A stretch of 61,932 bases of DNA from an uncultured Mycoplasmatota bacterium (GCA_900554305.1 USGV01000007.1:1-61932), one strand, 5' to 3'. Numbered from the stretch's first letter, positions 25,614-34,969 are shown. A program made the numbers and translations. Notes: generated by a model not told the origin, from the sequence alone.

Positions 25614-26696
25614 CTATGATGCTCCTTCAATAGTACGATTAACATAAGCATAATGATAATGATTATCCAACTTAAACGTGTGAACATACACCCCATTTTG
25701 TAATTGTTCAGCACCAATTCCTTGTGCGCTATAATAACGAACTTTTTCTCTTAATGTAATCGTATCACCCTGAACAGAAGCAGAAATTAATTCTTTTTCT
25801 ACATTATAAGTAGTTGTAGGTACTTGACCACAATACCCCTGAACATACTCGCCACGCTCCGCAATATACTGATATCCTCCAAAACAACTATTGCCTAAAA
25901 CAATATTCTGGTTAGGAATAGAAACACTCTCCCCAAATAGTTTTCTAACTTCTTTTTGTAAAGTTTCTTCTGAAAAAGCCATAGGAGTAAAATTAGTAGC
26001 ACCAGTACAAGTAAAATTAGACATAGAGTTCTCATTAAATAAATTACAATTAGAATCATATATTTCAGAATTTGGTATCTGACGATAAGCTAAATATAAC
26101 TTTAATGTATCATCAAATGTATGATAAGCCAAATCTTCACGAACAGTAGTCTTTACTTTATCATATAGTTCTTGAACAATAGAAGACTCCAAATCAAGTT
26201 CTCTCAAACTATTATCACTGGCAACCAAAGGACTACATTCACCTCTAGCCTGATCCTTTGTATAATCCATATAAATATAAGCTCCCATACCAATAATAAT
26301 CAAAAGAAGGAGAACAATAAAGAAACCTGCCTTACGAGACTTCTTAGGAGGAATTACCGGCTCTATTGGAGCTACAGGTTCTGGAGCAACAGGCGGTGGT
26401 GTTGCAGTAGTTGCAGAAGTAACCTCAACTCTAGGAGAAACAACAGTCGGATTTAGAACAGGTGCTTTCGTCTGAGTAACTGGTTGGACAGGAGGAGTAG
26501 CAGTAGGTGTAGTCCCAGCATTCACTCTTCCTTTATCTGCTGCTGTGGCATCTCTTGGCCCTTCCGTCACAGGAGCAATCATTATTCCCGGACTACCAGC
26601 TAGCATTCTATCATTATTAGTTGTAGAATTTGTATTTGCGCTATTATTCACTCCCATAGGAGCAGAACTAACATTTTTATTTTCCTCTTGATTCAT
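25614..26696 (-). CDS. Unknown single-pass membrane protein with Cys-rich outer domain
   Basis: The first 125 residues are low-complexity, rich in Asn, Thr and Pro (PVTQTKAPVLNPT, VAPEPVAPIEPVIPPKKSRK) and presumably cytoplasmic. A membrane helix (about 127-147) follows, then an outer domain of about 210 residues with Cys in GECSPL, DSNCNLF, FTCTGA, NSCFGG and GYCGQV. No known domain is recognised. The gene lies 3 bases after yitT and 19 before the metallo-hydrolase gene, so it is part of that operon. The paired Cys pattern suggests disulfides outside the membrane. Confidence 0.7.
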   Translation of the reverse strand: MNQEENKNVSSAPMGVNNSANTNSTTNNDRMLAGSPGIMIAPVTEGPRDATAADKGRVNAGTTPTATPPVQPVTQTKAPVLNPTVVSPRVEVTSATTATPPPVAPEPVAPIEPVIPPKKSRKAGFFIVLLLLIIIGMGAYIYMDYTKDQARGECSPLVASDNSLRELDLESSIVQELYDKVKTTVREDLAYHTFDDTLKLYLAYRQIPNSEIYDSNCNLFNENSMSNFTCTGATNFTPMAFSEETLQKEVRKLFGESVSIPNQNIVLGNSCFGGYQYIAERGEYVQGYCGQVPTTTYNVEKELISASVQGDTITLREKVRYYSAQGIGAEQLQNGVYVHTFKLDNHYHYAYVNRTIEGAS

Positions 26697-26699
26697 AAA

Positions 26700-27602
26700 T
26701 TATCTCCCCTTTTTTAACATTCCTAACTTTTTACGTCCAACATGCTGTGTAGACTTAATATGATTACCAATAATATCAGACACATCTAAAATGGTAATAA
26801 ATGCACTCTCATCCATCTCTTCTGCAATATGACGAAGCTCATATATCTCAATTCTAGTAAGAACACAATACATAACTTCCTTATCACCACTAATAAGCCC
26901 TTTCCCGCGAATAGTAGTAACAGTACGACCAAGACGTTTATAAATTTCTTTAGCCATATCTGTACCTTTTTCAGTAACAATGAAAGCTGCTTTTAATTGT
27001 TCAAATCCTTCAGAAACCAAGTCAATAACTTTAAAAGTTATAAAATAAGTAAGTAAAGAATACATTGCTCGATCAAGTCCAAAAATAAGGCCAGCAACTC
27101 CGTAAATAACTAAATTAAAAAGTAAAACAACCTGCCCAACTGAAAGAGAAGATTTTTTACTAATTACAAGGGCAACAGACTCTGTACCATCAACACATCC
27201 TCCAGAATGAATAACAATGCCTACTCCAATTCCCAATAAAACACCACCGTAAACAGTGGCAAGTAGCATCTGTTCAGTAATTGCTTCAATATATTGGAAA
27301 ACAGACAAACTGCAAGAAAACAAAATCATACTATAAACAGCTCTAACTAAAAAACCGCGACCTAAATTTTTATAACCAATATAGACAAATGGAATATTTA
27401 AAATCAATACAAGTAAACTAACAGGTAATGATGTTAATTTAGAAATAATAATAGAAATACCAGTAACTCCACCATCCAAAATAGTATTTGGAATTAAAAA
27501 AGTCTCCAAAGCAAAGGCTGCTAAAATAGAACCAAAAGTAAGCATAATAAAAGAAATAACTCTCTTTGTCTTCTGTGCTTTCACTTTTAACAATTCCACC
27601 AC
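26700..27602 (-). CDS. YitT family membrane protein (DUF161/DUF2179)
   Basis: Five or six N-terminal membrane segments (DUF161, about residues 12-190) with LIPNTILDGGVTGISIIISK are followed by a cytosolic DUF2179 domain (about 200-285, from FIVTEKGTDMAKEIYKRL through DESAFITILDV). Members are membrane proteins of unknown function found widely in Firmicutes. The GTG at 27602 abuts the AGGGAG ribosome site; the TTG at 27593, eight bases from it, is an equally likely start. It heads the operon ending at 24736. Confidence 0.9.
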   Translation of the reverse strand: MVELLKVKAQKTKRVISFIMLTFGSILAAFALETFLIPNTILDGGVTGISIIISKLTSLPVSLLVLILNIPFVYIGYKNLGRGFLVRAVYSMILFSCSLSVFQYIEAITEQMLLATVYGGVLLGIGVGIVIHSGGCVDGTESVALVISKKSSLSVGQVVLLFNLVIYGVAGLIFGLDRAMYSLLTYFITFKVIDLVSEGFEQLKAAFIVTEKGTDMAKEIYKRLGRTVTTIRGKGLISGDKEVMYCVLTRIEIYELRHIAEEMDESAFITILDVSDIIGNHIKSTQHVGRKKLGMLKKGR

Positions 27603-27669
27603 TCCCTATCATATATCATTATATAATGAATTAAAAAATCTCTCAATAAAAATTTTTAAAAAATTGCAA

Positions 27670-27691
27670 AAGAAAAAGGAGATTACTCTCC
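27670..27691 (-). terminator. Terminator after ABC exporter operon
   Basis: GGAGA (27678-27682) and TCTCC (27687-27691) with a following T-rich tract on minus. The stem is short. Confidence 0.55.
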
Positions 27692-29506
27692 AACTTCTTC
27701 AAATTGTGAATTATAAAGATTAGCATAGAACCCGTTTTTCTTAAGTAACTCATCATGCGTTCCTTGTTCTACAATATCTCCATCATTCATAACTAAAATT
27801 AAATCAGCATTTTTAATCGTACTTAGACGATGCGCAATAATAAAACTAGTCCTTCCTTCCATCAATTTATCCATAGCTTTTTGAATTAACTCTTCTGTAC
27901 GAGTATCTACACTACTAGTAGCTTCATCTAAAATTAATATCTTAGGATCTGCTAAAATAACACGAGCGATGGTAAGTAACTGTTTTTGACCTCCAGAAAC
28001 ATTATCTGCTTCTTCATTTAATACCATATCATAACCATCTGGCAAAGTCTTAATAAAGTGATCAACACTAGCTGTATGGCAAGCAGTTTTAACTTCCGCA
28101 TCTGTAGCATCCAACTTACCATATTTAATGTTGTCTTTAATAGTACCATTAAATAACCACGTATCTTGTAATACCATACCAAACATACGGCGAATCTCAC
28201 TACGATTAAACTCTGTCACATCTTTACCATCAATTAAAATGCGACCACTATTTAAATCGTAAAAACGCATAAGTAGTTTTACAATCGTAGTTTTACCTGC
28301 ACCGGTAGGACCAACAATCGCAATCTTTTGACCATCTTTAACTTTCGCACAAAAATCATGAATAATAATTTTATTTTTGTTATACCCAAAAGATACATGA
28401 TCAAACTCGATATTACCACGTAATCCTTCAGTAGATAAAGGATGTTCAATTGTTTGTACTTCTTCTTTTAACTCCAAGAAATCAAATACTCTTTCACTGG
28501 CAGCAACTGCAGACTGAACAGTATTCATAACTTGAGATAATTGATTAATCTGTTGTGTAAAATTACGTACATATTGCGTAAATGATAAAATATCACCTAC
28601 TTCAATGCGATCTCTAATGACCATATATCCACCTAATATAGAAATAACAACATATCCTAAGCTACCGATAAATTGCATAATAGGATGCATTGTAGTAGAT
28701 AAGAATTGACTCTTCCAAGCACTACGATATAATGTTTTATTAATTTCATCAAACTTCTTGATAGCTTTGTCTTCTCCATTAAAAGCTTTAACAATATCAT
28801 GACCACCATAAATTTCTTCAACATGGCCATTAATATGTCCTAAATAATCTTGTTGCATCGCAAAATACTTTTGGCTTCGCTTAACGACAATTCTTAAAAC
28901 AAACATACAAACAGGAATAATTAATACAGCCGCAATCGTCATTGGAATATTAATAGATATCATCATGATAAAGATTCCGATAATAGTTGCAATACTAGTA
29001 ATAATCGTAGTAATGGATTGATTTAACGCTTGAGATAAAGTATCAATATCATTAGTAACAATAGATAATACTTCACCATGAGTCTTAGTATCAAAATATT
29101 TCATAGGAAGCTTATTTATTTTTTCACTCAAAGAATTACGAAGACGATAAGAAATATCATTCGATACTCCAGCCATAATAACTCCTTGAATACCAGAAAA
29201 TAGTGCACTAATAATATATAAGCTAATTAAAATAATAACCGTATGATTAATAAGATCAAAATCAATTCCACCAGTATTAGAAATTTTTCTCATTAATCCA
29301 TTAAATATTTCCGTAGTAATATTTCCTAATATTTTAGGTCCAACAATAGTAAGGACAGTAGAACCAATAGCAAACACAACAACGAAAAACATCGCAAGTT
29401 TATAATCTTTTAAATAAGATAGAAGTTTTCTCAATGTTTTTCCAAAGTTCTTTGCTTTCTCAGGTGCACCTTGTCCTCCTGGACCACCATGACCAAAACT
29501 AGGCAT
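27683..29506 (-). CDS. ABC exporter subunit 2 (permease-ATPase fusion)
   Basis: A 607-residue half-transporter with six membrane helices (about 30-330) fused to an ATPase domain: Walker A GPTGAGKT, signature NVSGGQKQ, Walker B ILILDEATSS and switch His in IIAHRLSTI. These features are complete, so this is the canonical partner. It overlaps the upstream partner by 8 bases. Such pairs (YfiB/YfiC, LmrCD) export drugs or lipids as heterodimers; the substrate is unknown. Gene order and the adjacent TetR gene suggest an inducible exporter. Confidence 0.93.
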   Translation of the reverse strand: MPSFGHGGPGGQGAPEKAKNFGKTLRKLLSYLKDYKLAMFFVVVFAIGSTVLTIVGPKILGNITTEIFNGLMRKISNTGGIDFDLINHTVIILISLYIISALFSGIQGVIMAGVSNDISYRLRNSLSEKINKLPMKYFDTKTHGEVLSIVTNDIDTLSQALNQSITTIITSIATIIGIFIMMISINIPMTIAAVLIIPVCMFVLRIVVKRSQKYFAMQQDYLGHINGHVEEIYGGHDIVKAFNGEDKAIKKFDEINKTLYRSAWKSQFLSTTMHPIMQFIGSLGYVVISILGGYMVIRDRIEVGDILSFTQYVRNFTQQINQLSQVMNTVQSAVAASERVFDFLELKEEVQTIEHPLSTEGLRGNIEFDHVSFGYNKNKIIIHDFCAKVKDGQKIAIVGPTGAGKTTIVKLLMRFYDLNSGRILIDGKDVTEFNRSEIRRMFGMVLQDTWLFNGTIKDNIKYGKLDATDAEVKTACHTASVDHFIKTLPDGYDMVLNEEADNVSGGQKQLLTIARVILADPKILILDEATSSVDTRTEELIQKAMDKLMEGRTSFIIAHRLSTIKNADLILVMNDGDIVEQGTHDELLKKNGFYANLYNSQFEEVGE

Positions 29507-31676
29507 TCTCTAACTCCTCCTTACTTAATTGTGATAAAGCAATTTCTTTATACACATTACAATTTTTCATTAATTCTTTATGAGTACCAATACCAACGAC
29601 ACGCCCCTCGTCTAAGACAACAATTTTATCCGCATTCATAATTGTTGAAATACGTTGAGCAACAATTAGAACAGTTTTATCCTTGGTAATTTTAGCAAGT
29701 TCTCCACGCAATTTCGCATCCGTCTTAAAGTCAAGTGCAGAAAAACTATCATCAAAAACATAGATATCTGGATTTTTTGCAATTGCTCTAGCAATAGATA
29801 AACGTTGCTTTTGTCCTCCAGAAACATTGGTACCACCTTGACTAATATCATAATCTACGCCACCTTTAAGTTTAGAAACAAACTCAGTAGCCTGTGCAAC
29901 ATCTAATGCTTTATTTACATCTTCGTCGCTTATATTTTCATTACCATATTTAATATTGTCTTTAATCGTACCAGTAAATAATACTCCTTTTTGAGGAACA
30001 AACCCAATTTTCTCACGAAGTTCATGGATATCCACATCTTTAATATTAACACCATCTACTAAAAGTTCACCATCAGTAACATCATAAAATCTTGGTATTA
30101 AATTAATTAAAGTAGACTTACCACTACCAGTAGAACCAATAAATGCAGTCGTCTCACCAGGATTTGCAACTAAATCAATATCAGTAATGACATCATAGTC
30201 AGCATCTGGATAACGGAAACTTACATTTTTAAATTCAACTGTTCCTCTAGCTTCAGGCTTAAACTCCACTAAATGTTTGCTATTATAAATAGTATCCTTC
30301 GTTTCTATAATTTCCATAATACGTTTTGCAGATACATTGGCACGTGGCAACATAATAGACATCATAGAAATCATTAAAAATGCCATAATAATTTGCATTG
30401 TATATTGAATATAGGCCATGATATCTCCTACTTGCATTGCTCCCGTATCTACTCCTTTAGCACCTTGATATACAATAACCAAGCATACAAAATTCATAAC
30501 TAACATCATAACAGGCATCATAAAACTCATTGCACGGTTAATAAATAAATTTACTTTAGTAAGTCGTTTATTAGCTTCTTCAAATCTTTCCTCTTCGTGA
30601 TGCTCATTAGAGAATGCACGAATAACTGGAAGACCAGATAAAATTTCACGGGTAACAAGATTTAATTTATCAATTAACTTTTGTACTCGATTAAATTTAG
30701 GCATAGCAATAACAAATAATGTAACAACAACACCTAAAATTGCAACAACAGCAACACCAATAATATAAGTCATATCAGCATTTGTATTCATTGCCTTTAT
30801 AACGCCACCAATACCAATAATTGGAGCATAGAATACAACACGAAGCAAGAATACCACAACCATTTGAACTTGTTGTACATCATTTGTGGTTCTAGTAATT
30901 AATGATGATTGTCCATAAGTTTTAATCTCATTTTTAGAAAAACCAACAACTTTTGTAAACACTTTATGGCGAAGTGTTCTAGCAAGTCTTGCCGCCATAC
31001 GTGAACCAATAAATACAATCAAAATACCTACAGCCATTGCCGAAAAAGCAATACCTAACATAATAAGACCAACTTTTAAGATATACATGGTTTGAATATG
31101 ATCGGTATCAACACCAATTCTCTGATACTCCGCTTTTACATAGCTAACTGCAGCCTGATCAACAATAGTATCTGGAATATCTTTGATTTTTTTATCAATC
31201 TGTTGTAACATCTTTTCACGTTCAGCATCTCCCATCATACTAAGAGCCTGAGAAAGACTAACGCCTTCAGGTAAATCAAAAGATACTGTATCACTGTCAG
31301 AGCTAGAATTAGCCTCTTGAGAAGCATAAGATAAAATCATCATTGGCTTTGCCATAATAGAACTAATTTTATCTACATTACTATCTTCTTTTAACTCATA
31401 AATATCTTCACCTTTATAAGTATCTGTTTTTTCATAATGATTCATAATATATTTAGCATCACTCTTATCCATAAGTAATACTAAAGTATTAAGAGTATCT
31501 TCACCAATTTCTGAAATAGCAGCATTTTCAATACCACCTTGTTGTACCCCAACATTAACTATCTTAGACGTATAATCTGGTAATGTTAAATCTAGATATG
31601 CTTGTACAAAAAGTAATAAAATAACTGCTAAAACAGAAAAAATAGAACTTTTCAAATACTTAAAAACTTTTAACAT
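29499..31676 (-). CDS. ABC exporter subunit 1 (permease-ATPase fusion)
   Basis: The 725-residue partner has an unusually large loop after membrane helix 1 (about residues 45-190, from GGIENAAISEIGEDTLNTL) expected outside the cell. The ATPase domain carries Walker A GSTGSGKS and signature NVSGGQKQ. Its Walker B reads IYVFDDSFSALD (Asp for catalytic Glu) and the switch position is AQRISTI (Gln for His), the usual sign of the degenerate site in a heterodimeric exporter. AAGGAGG precedes the ATG, which overlaps the TetR stop (TAATG). Confidence 0.93.
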   Translation of the reverse strand: MLKVFKYLKSSIFSVLAVILLLFVQAYLDLTLPDYTSKIVNVGVQQGGIENAAISEIGEDTLNTLVLLMDKSDAKYIMNHYEKTDTYKGEDIYELKEDSNVDKISSIMAKPMMILSYASQEANSSSDSDTVSFDLPEGVSLSQALSMMGDAEREKMLQQIDKKIKDIPDTIVDQAAVSYVKAEYQRIGVDTDHIQTMYILKVGLIMLGIAFSAMAVGILIVFIGSRMAARLARTLRHKVFTKVVGFSKNEIKTYGQSSLITRTTNDVQQVQMVVVFLLRVVFYAPIIGIGGVIKAMNTNADMTYIIGVAVVAILGVVVTLFVIAMPKFNRVQKLIDKLNLVTREILSGLPVIRAFSNEHHEEERFEEANKRLTKVNLFINRAMSFMMPVMMLVMNFVCLVIVYQGAKGVDTGAMQVGDIMAYIQYTMQIIMAFLMISMMSIMLPRANVSAKRIMEIIETKDTIYNSKHLVEFKPEARGTVEFKNVSFRYPDADYDVITDIDLVANPGETTAFIGSTGSGKSTLINLIPRFYDVTDGELLVDGVNIKDVDIHELREKIGFVPQKGVLFTGTIKDNIKYGNENISDEDVNKALDVAQATEFVSKLKGGVDYDISQGGTNVSGGQKQRLSIARAIAKNPDIYVFDDSFSALDFKTDAKLRGELAKITKDKTVLIVAQRISTIMNADKIVVLDEGRVVGIGTHKELMKNCNVYKEIALSQLSKEELENA

Positions 31677-32266
31677 TATTTTTCCTCCTTATAAATTCCA
31701 TAACATAATATATCAACTTTACCCCTATATTGCTCCCTAACAAAAGAAATATTCGTAGACTTTACTGCTTCTGTAATACCAAATAATAAATTGTGCATAA
31801 ATAAATGGAAAACAAACTCTAAATCCCCTGACTTTAGGTTTTCTAGAGCTATAACATCTTCTACATACAAAAATAAATCATGACCTGGTCTTTCAAACTT
31901 TTCTTTATAAATAGAAAAATATAAAAAGATATTTTTTAAAAAACGAGCCAATTGATATTCTTCAATTTTTTTAATAAAAAGATCAAACAATTGCAAAAAA
32001 GACTCCCTCATATCTCCATGGCAAGAAACAATAACCTCCCTAGTCATCTTACTTAATACTTTTTTATTTAATTCTAAAATATAAGCAAACAAATCATTCT
32101 TATCAACAAAATAAGTATAAAAACTCCCCCTAGAAATTTCAGCAGTTTGAATAATTTTATTAATAGAAACTTCCGTATAAGGAACCTTACAAAACTCTTG
32201 TTTTGCAGCATCCAATAGCTTTTTTTGTTTACTATAATCTAAGTTAAAAAAAGTCTGACTAGGCAT
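31676..32266 (-). CDS. TetR-family transcriptional regulator
   Basis: A 196-residue regulator with an N-terminal TetR helix-turn-helix (KKLLDAAKQEFCKVPYTEVS, IIQTAEISRGSFYTYFVDKN) and an alpha-helical ligand domain. The ATG at 32266 with GAGGTGATAAAT upstream is preferred; longer readings extend into the promoter/operators. It is first in the operon with the two ABC subunits, and two palindromes in its promoter suggest autorepression and control of the exporter. Confidence 0.92.
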   Translation of the reverse strand: MPSQTFFNLDYSKQKKLLDAAKQEFCKVPYTEVSINKIIQTAEISRGSFYTYFVDKNDLFAYILELNKKVLSKMTREVIVSCHGDMRESFLQLFDLFIKKIEEYQLARFLKNIFLYFSIYKEKFERPGHDLFLYVEDVIALENLKSGDLEFVFHLFMHNLLFGITEAVKSTNISFVREQYRGKVDILCYGIYKEEK

Positions 32267-32291
32267 ATTTATCACCTCTAATACAAATAAC

Positions 32292-32347
32292 GTATGACAA
32301 GGTGTCATACAATTAACCATTATAGATGACAAGTTGTCATTTGTCAA
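32292..32347 (-). promoter_or_regulatory. TetR-operon promoter with two palindromic operators
   Basis: On minus, TTGACA (32347-32342), 17-base spacer, TATAAT (32324-32319): a perfect consensus promoter. ATGACAAnTTGTCAT (15 bp, 32326-32340) fills the spacer, and GTATGACAnnnTGTCATAC (19 bp, 32292-32310) lies just downstream of the -10. Both share the core TGACA...TGTCA and are placed to block polymerase. The binding protein is most likely the TetR encoded next. Confidence 0.9.
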
Positions 32348-32362
32348 TAATAAAATAAGTAA

Positions 32363-33043
32363 TCAACGACTAATTTTAGTAGCAATAGGACTTCGTACAA
32401 GTACCTTTTCTAAAACCATACCAAGTCCTCGATAAGTCTCAGAAGTAACAATATCAGAAGACGTTAAGACTCGCTCTGTATCATCTTTAACAGAACTAGA
32501 AACCTGATCAATGGCAAAACAAGAATCAATAAGATGACTATCCCTACTAATTAAATTCTTAATAGAAGAAAGAGATGGAAACACACCTCCAACTATCATA
32601 GAAGTCTTTCCTTTCTTATCACTAGGAATCAAATGATCATAGTATTCCCCAAATTTTTTTAAACTACTAGCATTTGTTAAATAAATAGATAAAAAATTCA
32701 AATATTGATTATCACCCATAGAAACCACCACCGAATTTCCTACATTAGAAAAGCTTGAGTGTCCTACAACAGGAAGTACATTATCAATTAAAATAGCAGT
32801 ATTAGTTTCCTCTACAAAAAAACTAGAATACTTATCTCCATGCCAATCAGTCTCTATTCTCTTAGCTCCTTCTAAAGACTGCTTTCCCTGAAAAAGAATA
32901 ACATCAAAGGGTTCCTGCTCATTATTAATCCAAGAAGAAACAAAAGAGAATTTAGCCTCATCGCGCTGCTTTTTAATTTTTTTAGTTGAAATAAAATTCC
33001 TTGGACTCGAAAGATCCAAACTCAAAATCTTGATATCCTTCAT
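32363..33043 (-). CDS. Unknown protein with possible EEP-fold resemblance
   Basis: A 226-residue soluble protein. The pattern of strands ILSLDLSS, PFDVILFQG, NTAILIDNV, NQYLNFLSIYLTNAS, MIVGGVF and a final LTSSDIV recalls the endonuclease/exonuclease/phosphatase fold, but the usual catalytic positions are not conserved (GGVFPS where G-D-F-N is normal, SDIV where S-D-H is normal). This is inference from pattern only. It lies upstream of the TetR gene, same strand, with the TetR promoter between them. Confidence 0.6.
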   Translation of the reverse strand: MKDIKILSLDLSSPRNFISTKKIKKQRDEAKFSFVSSWINNEQEPFDVILFQGKQSLEGAKRIETDWHGDKYSSFFVEETNTAILIDNVLPVVGHSSFSNVGNSVVVSMGDNQYLNFLSIYLTNASSLKKFGEYYDHLIPSDKKGKTSMIVGGVFPSLSSIKNLISRDSHLIDSCFAIDQVSSSVKDDTERVLTSSDIVTSETYRGLGMVLEKVLVRSPIATKISR

Positions 33044-33092
33044 AAATTCACCATCCTCATAAATTATAATAAAAAAACTTAAACATTATGCC

Positions 33093-33132
33093 AAACAAAA
33101 ATATTTAAGTAAATATAACTTACTTAAATATT
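33093..33132 (-). terminator. Terminator after dedA
   Basis: A perfect 13-bp stem of AATATTTAAGTAA (33100-33112) and TTACTTAAATATT (33120-33132), followed on minus by TTTTG. Confidence 0.75.
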
Positions 33133-33142
33133 CAACTTTTTA

Positions 33143-33766
33143 TTACTTAGCTTTTTTCTTCTGAGTACGAAAATAAAAGAAATATACCAAAAATGCAACA
33201 AATAATATAATTAATAAAATCAAAACTACATGAGAATATTGATCCATAATTCCTAGTATATCTTTCCAATTCTTTCCTACTCGATTACCTATAACTAATA
33301 AAACAGTATTCCAAATAGCCGAACCAACCGTAGTATACAGCAAAAACTTTGTCATTGCCATTTCACTCATTCCAGCCGGAATAGAAATTAAACTTCTAAC
33401 AACCGGAATAAACCTACAGAAAAACACAGTTTTGTTACCTTTAGTATCAAACCAACGATCAGCTTTTTCAATATCACTAGCCTTCAACCGTAAAATCTTT
33501 CCAACCTTACCAGAAACAATCTTCTTAAGTCTTTCCTTATTTAAAATTTTACCAACATAATACAAAACAATTGCTCCAACAACTGATCCTAAAGTAGAAA
33601 ATAAAATCATAAGTGGAACTCCAAGTTTAGAATATGTAGTCATAAATCCCCCGAATAAAAGTACTACTTCAGATGGAATTGGTGGAAATATATTTTCTAT
33701 AAAAATCAAAAAGAAAATACCAAAATATCCATACTGATTCATAATTGAGATAACAAATTCTTCCAT
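33143..33766 (-). CDS. DedA family membrane protein
   Basis: A 207-residue polytopic membrane protein with the family motifs FIENIFPPIPSEVVLLFGG near the N terminus and FFCRFIPVVRSLISIPAGMS (Arg and Gly-Met motif) in the middle. DedA/SNARE-associated proteins act as undecaprenyl-phosphate or phospholipid scramblases in several bacteria. GGAGG precedes the ATG. It has its own terminator. Confidence 0.92.
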   Translation of the reverse strand: MEEFVISIMNQYGYFGIFFLIFIENIFPPIPSEVVLLFGGFMTTYSKLGVPLMILFSTLGSVVGAIVLYYVGKILNKERLKKIVSGKVGKILRLKASDIEKADRWFDTKGNKTVFFCRFIPVVRSLISIPAGMSEMAMTKFLLYTTVGSAIWNTVLLVIGNRVGKNWKDILGIMDQYSHVVLILLIILFVAFLVYFFYFRTQKKKAK

Positions 33767-33798
33767 AAATCCTCCAAAAATAAATATAGTCTAGTTTA

Positions 33799-34743
33799 TT
33801 ATAACATATTTCTTTTTTTTAACCAACATGCAATTAAAAATGAAACCAAAAATGAAATAATACAAACAACTAGAAAAGAAAACTCACTTTCTCCAACAAC
33901 ACCTAAAGGTACATTCATTCCCAAAAATGAAGAAATCATTGTAGGTATAGAAAAAACGATTGTAATACCTGCTAAAAACTTCATAATAACATTTAAATTA
34001 TTGGAAATAATAGAACCATATGCCTCCATTGTGGAATCTAAAATATCTCGATATACAATCGAAGTTTCAATACACTGTTTATTTTCAATTACAGCATCGC
34101 TAAGTAATAGTTTATCTTCCTCATACATCGGTAAAATATCTTCAGATTGAAGCCTCTCCAGTACATGGCTATTAGCCTGCAAAGAAGTAAGAAAGTAAAC
34201 CAAAGTCTTTTGCATATTTAAAAAATTAATCAAAGCCCTATTATTAGTAGAGTTATAAGTATTTTTTTCCATCTTTTGTATATCTTCATCAATTAAATAA
34301 AGAGTATTTAAATAAACTTCAGAGGATTTTAAAAAGATTTGAATTAAAAATCTATTCTTCTTATAAGTGAAAAAAGTATCAACACTACCATCAGCAAATT
34401 GTTGCATAAACTCATGTTCTTTAAGAGAAACAGTAACCACGTGTAAATTATCACAAATAATAATTCCCAACGGATAAGTAATATATTTATTTTTGATACT
34501 TTTATCCTTCATATAAGGTACATCAATAACAACTAAAGTTGCGCCATCTACTTGTTTAACCCGTGGAAGCTCTTTTTCAACCAAAACCTGAGAGATTAAA
34601 CTACTAGGTATTTCAATCTGGGCAGATACTTTCTCTATCTCCTCATCCGTTGGATTAATCAAACGAATCCAACAATTATCTTCTATCTGTTTACATTCTA
34701 ATACTTTAGAATCATCAATTTCATTTTTATATATTTTTACCAT
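33799..34743 (-). CDS. CorA-like divalent cation transporter
   Basis: A 314-residue CorA family protein. A cytoplasmic funnel domain (from MVKIYKNEIDDSKVLECKQI) leads into two C-terminal membrane helices; the pore motif GMN is present in SFLGMNVPLG. The ATG at 34743, with GAGGTCG upstream, is preferred to an in-frame extension. Family members carry Mg2+, and sometimes Co2+ or Zn2+. The gene ends close to dedA, with no clear terminator between them. Confidence 0.9.
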   Translation of the reverse strand: MVKIYKNEIDDSKVLECKQIEDNCWIRLINPTDEEIEKVSAQIEIPSSLISQVLVEKELPRVKQVDGATLVVIDVPYMKDKSIKNKYITYPLGIIICDNLHVVTVSLKEHEFMQQFADGSVDTFFTYKKNRFLIQIFLKSSEVYLNTLYLIDEDIQKMEKNTYNSTNNRALINFLNMQKTLVYFLTSLQANSHVLERLQSEDILPMYEEDKLLLSDAVIENKQCIETSIVYRDILDSTMEAYGSIISNNLNVIMKFLAGITIVFSIPTMISSFLGMNVPLGVVGESEFSFLVVCIISFLVSFLIACWLKKRNML

Positions 34744-34805
34744 AACAAACGACCTCAATTCTACTCTATTACTAACTATAATATGGATTAGAAAAGATGT
34801 CAAGA

Positions 34806-34836
34806 AAGCAAAAAGAAAAAGAGCTATAAAGCTCTG
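34806..34836 (-). terminator. Terminator after tRNA-Glu
   Basis: AGAGCT (34820-34825) and AGCTCT (34830-34835), followed on minus by TTTTCTTTTT. Confidence 0.75.
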
Positions 34837-34845
34837 TATATCAAC

Positions 34846-34922
34846 TGGTACCATGTACGGGGTTCGAACCCGTGTATACCGCCTTGAGAGGGCGGCGTGT
34901 TAAACCACTTCACCAACATGGC
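34846..34922 (-). tRNA. tRNA-Glu (anticodon CTC)
   Basis: Minus strand. The acceptor GCCATGT pairs with ACATGGT (G1 opposite T72 is a wobble), the anticodon stem is CCGCC/GGCGG with loop CTCTCAA (anticodon CTC, reading GAG), the T arm is ACGGG TTCGAAC CCCGT, and the CCA end is encoded. The 77 bases include CCA. It is a single-gene transcript. Confidence 0.93.
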
Positions 34923-34940
34923 ATTTCCACGAACAGTATA

Positions 34941-34969
34941 AGTATAACACACTAAAATAAAGAAAACAA
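34941..34969 (-). promoter_or_regulatory. Promoter of tRNA-Glu
   Basis: On minus, TTGTTT (34969-34964), 17-base spacer, TATACT (34946-34941), about 19 bases before the tRNA 5' end. Confidence 0.55.

Noticed and set aside
34744..34854. N-terminal extension of the CorA-like protein
   Set aside because: The extension runs into the tRNA and terminator region; the ATG at 34743 has a good ribosome site.
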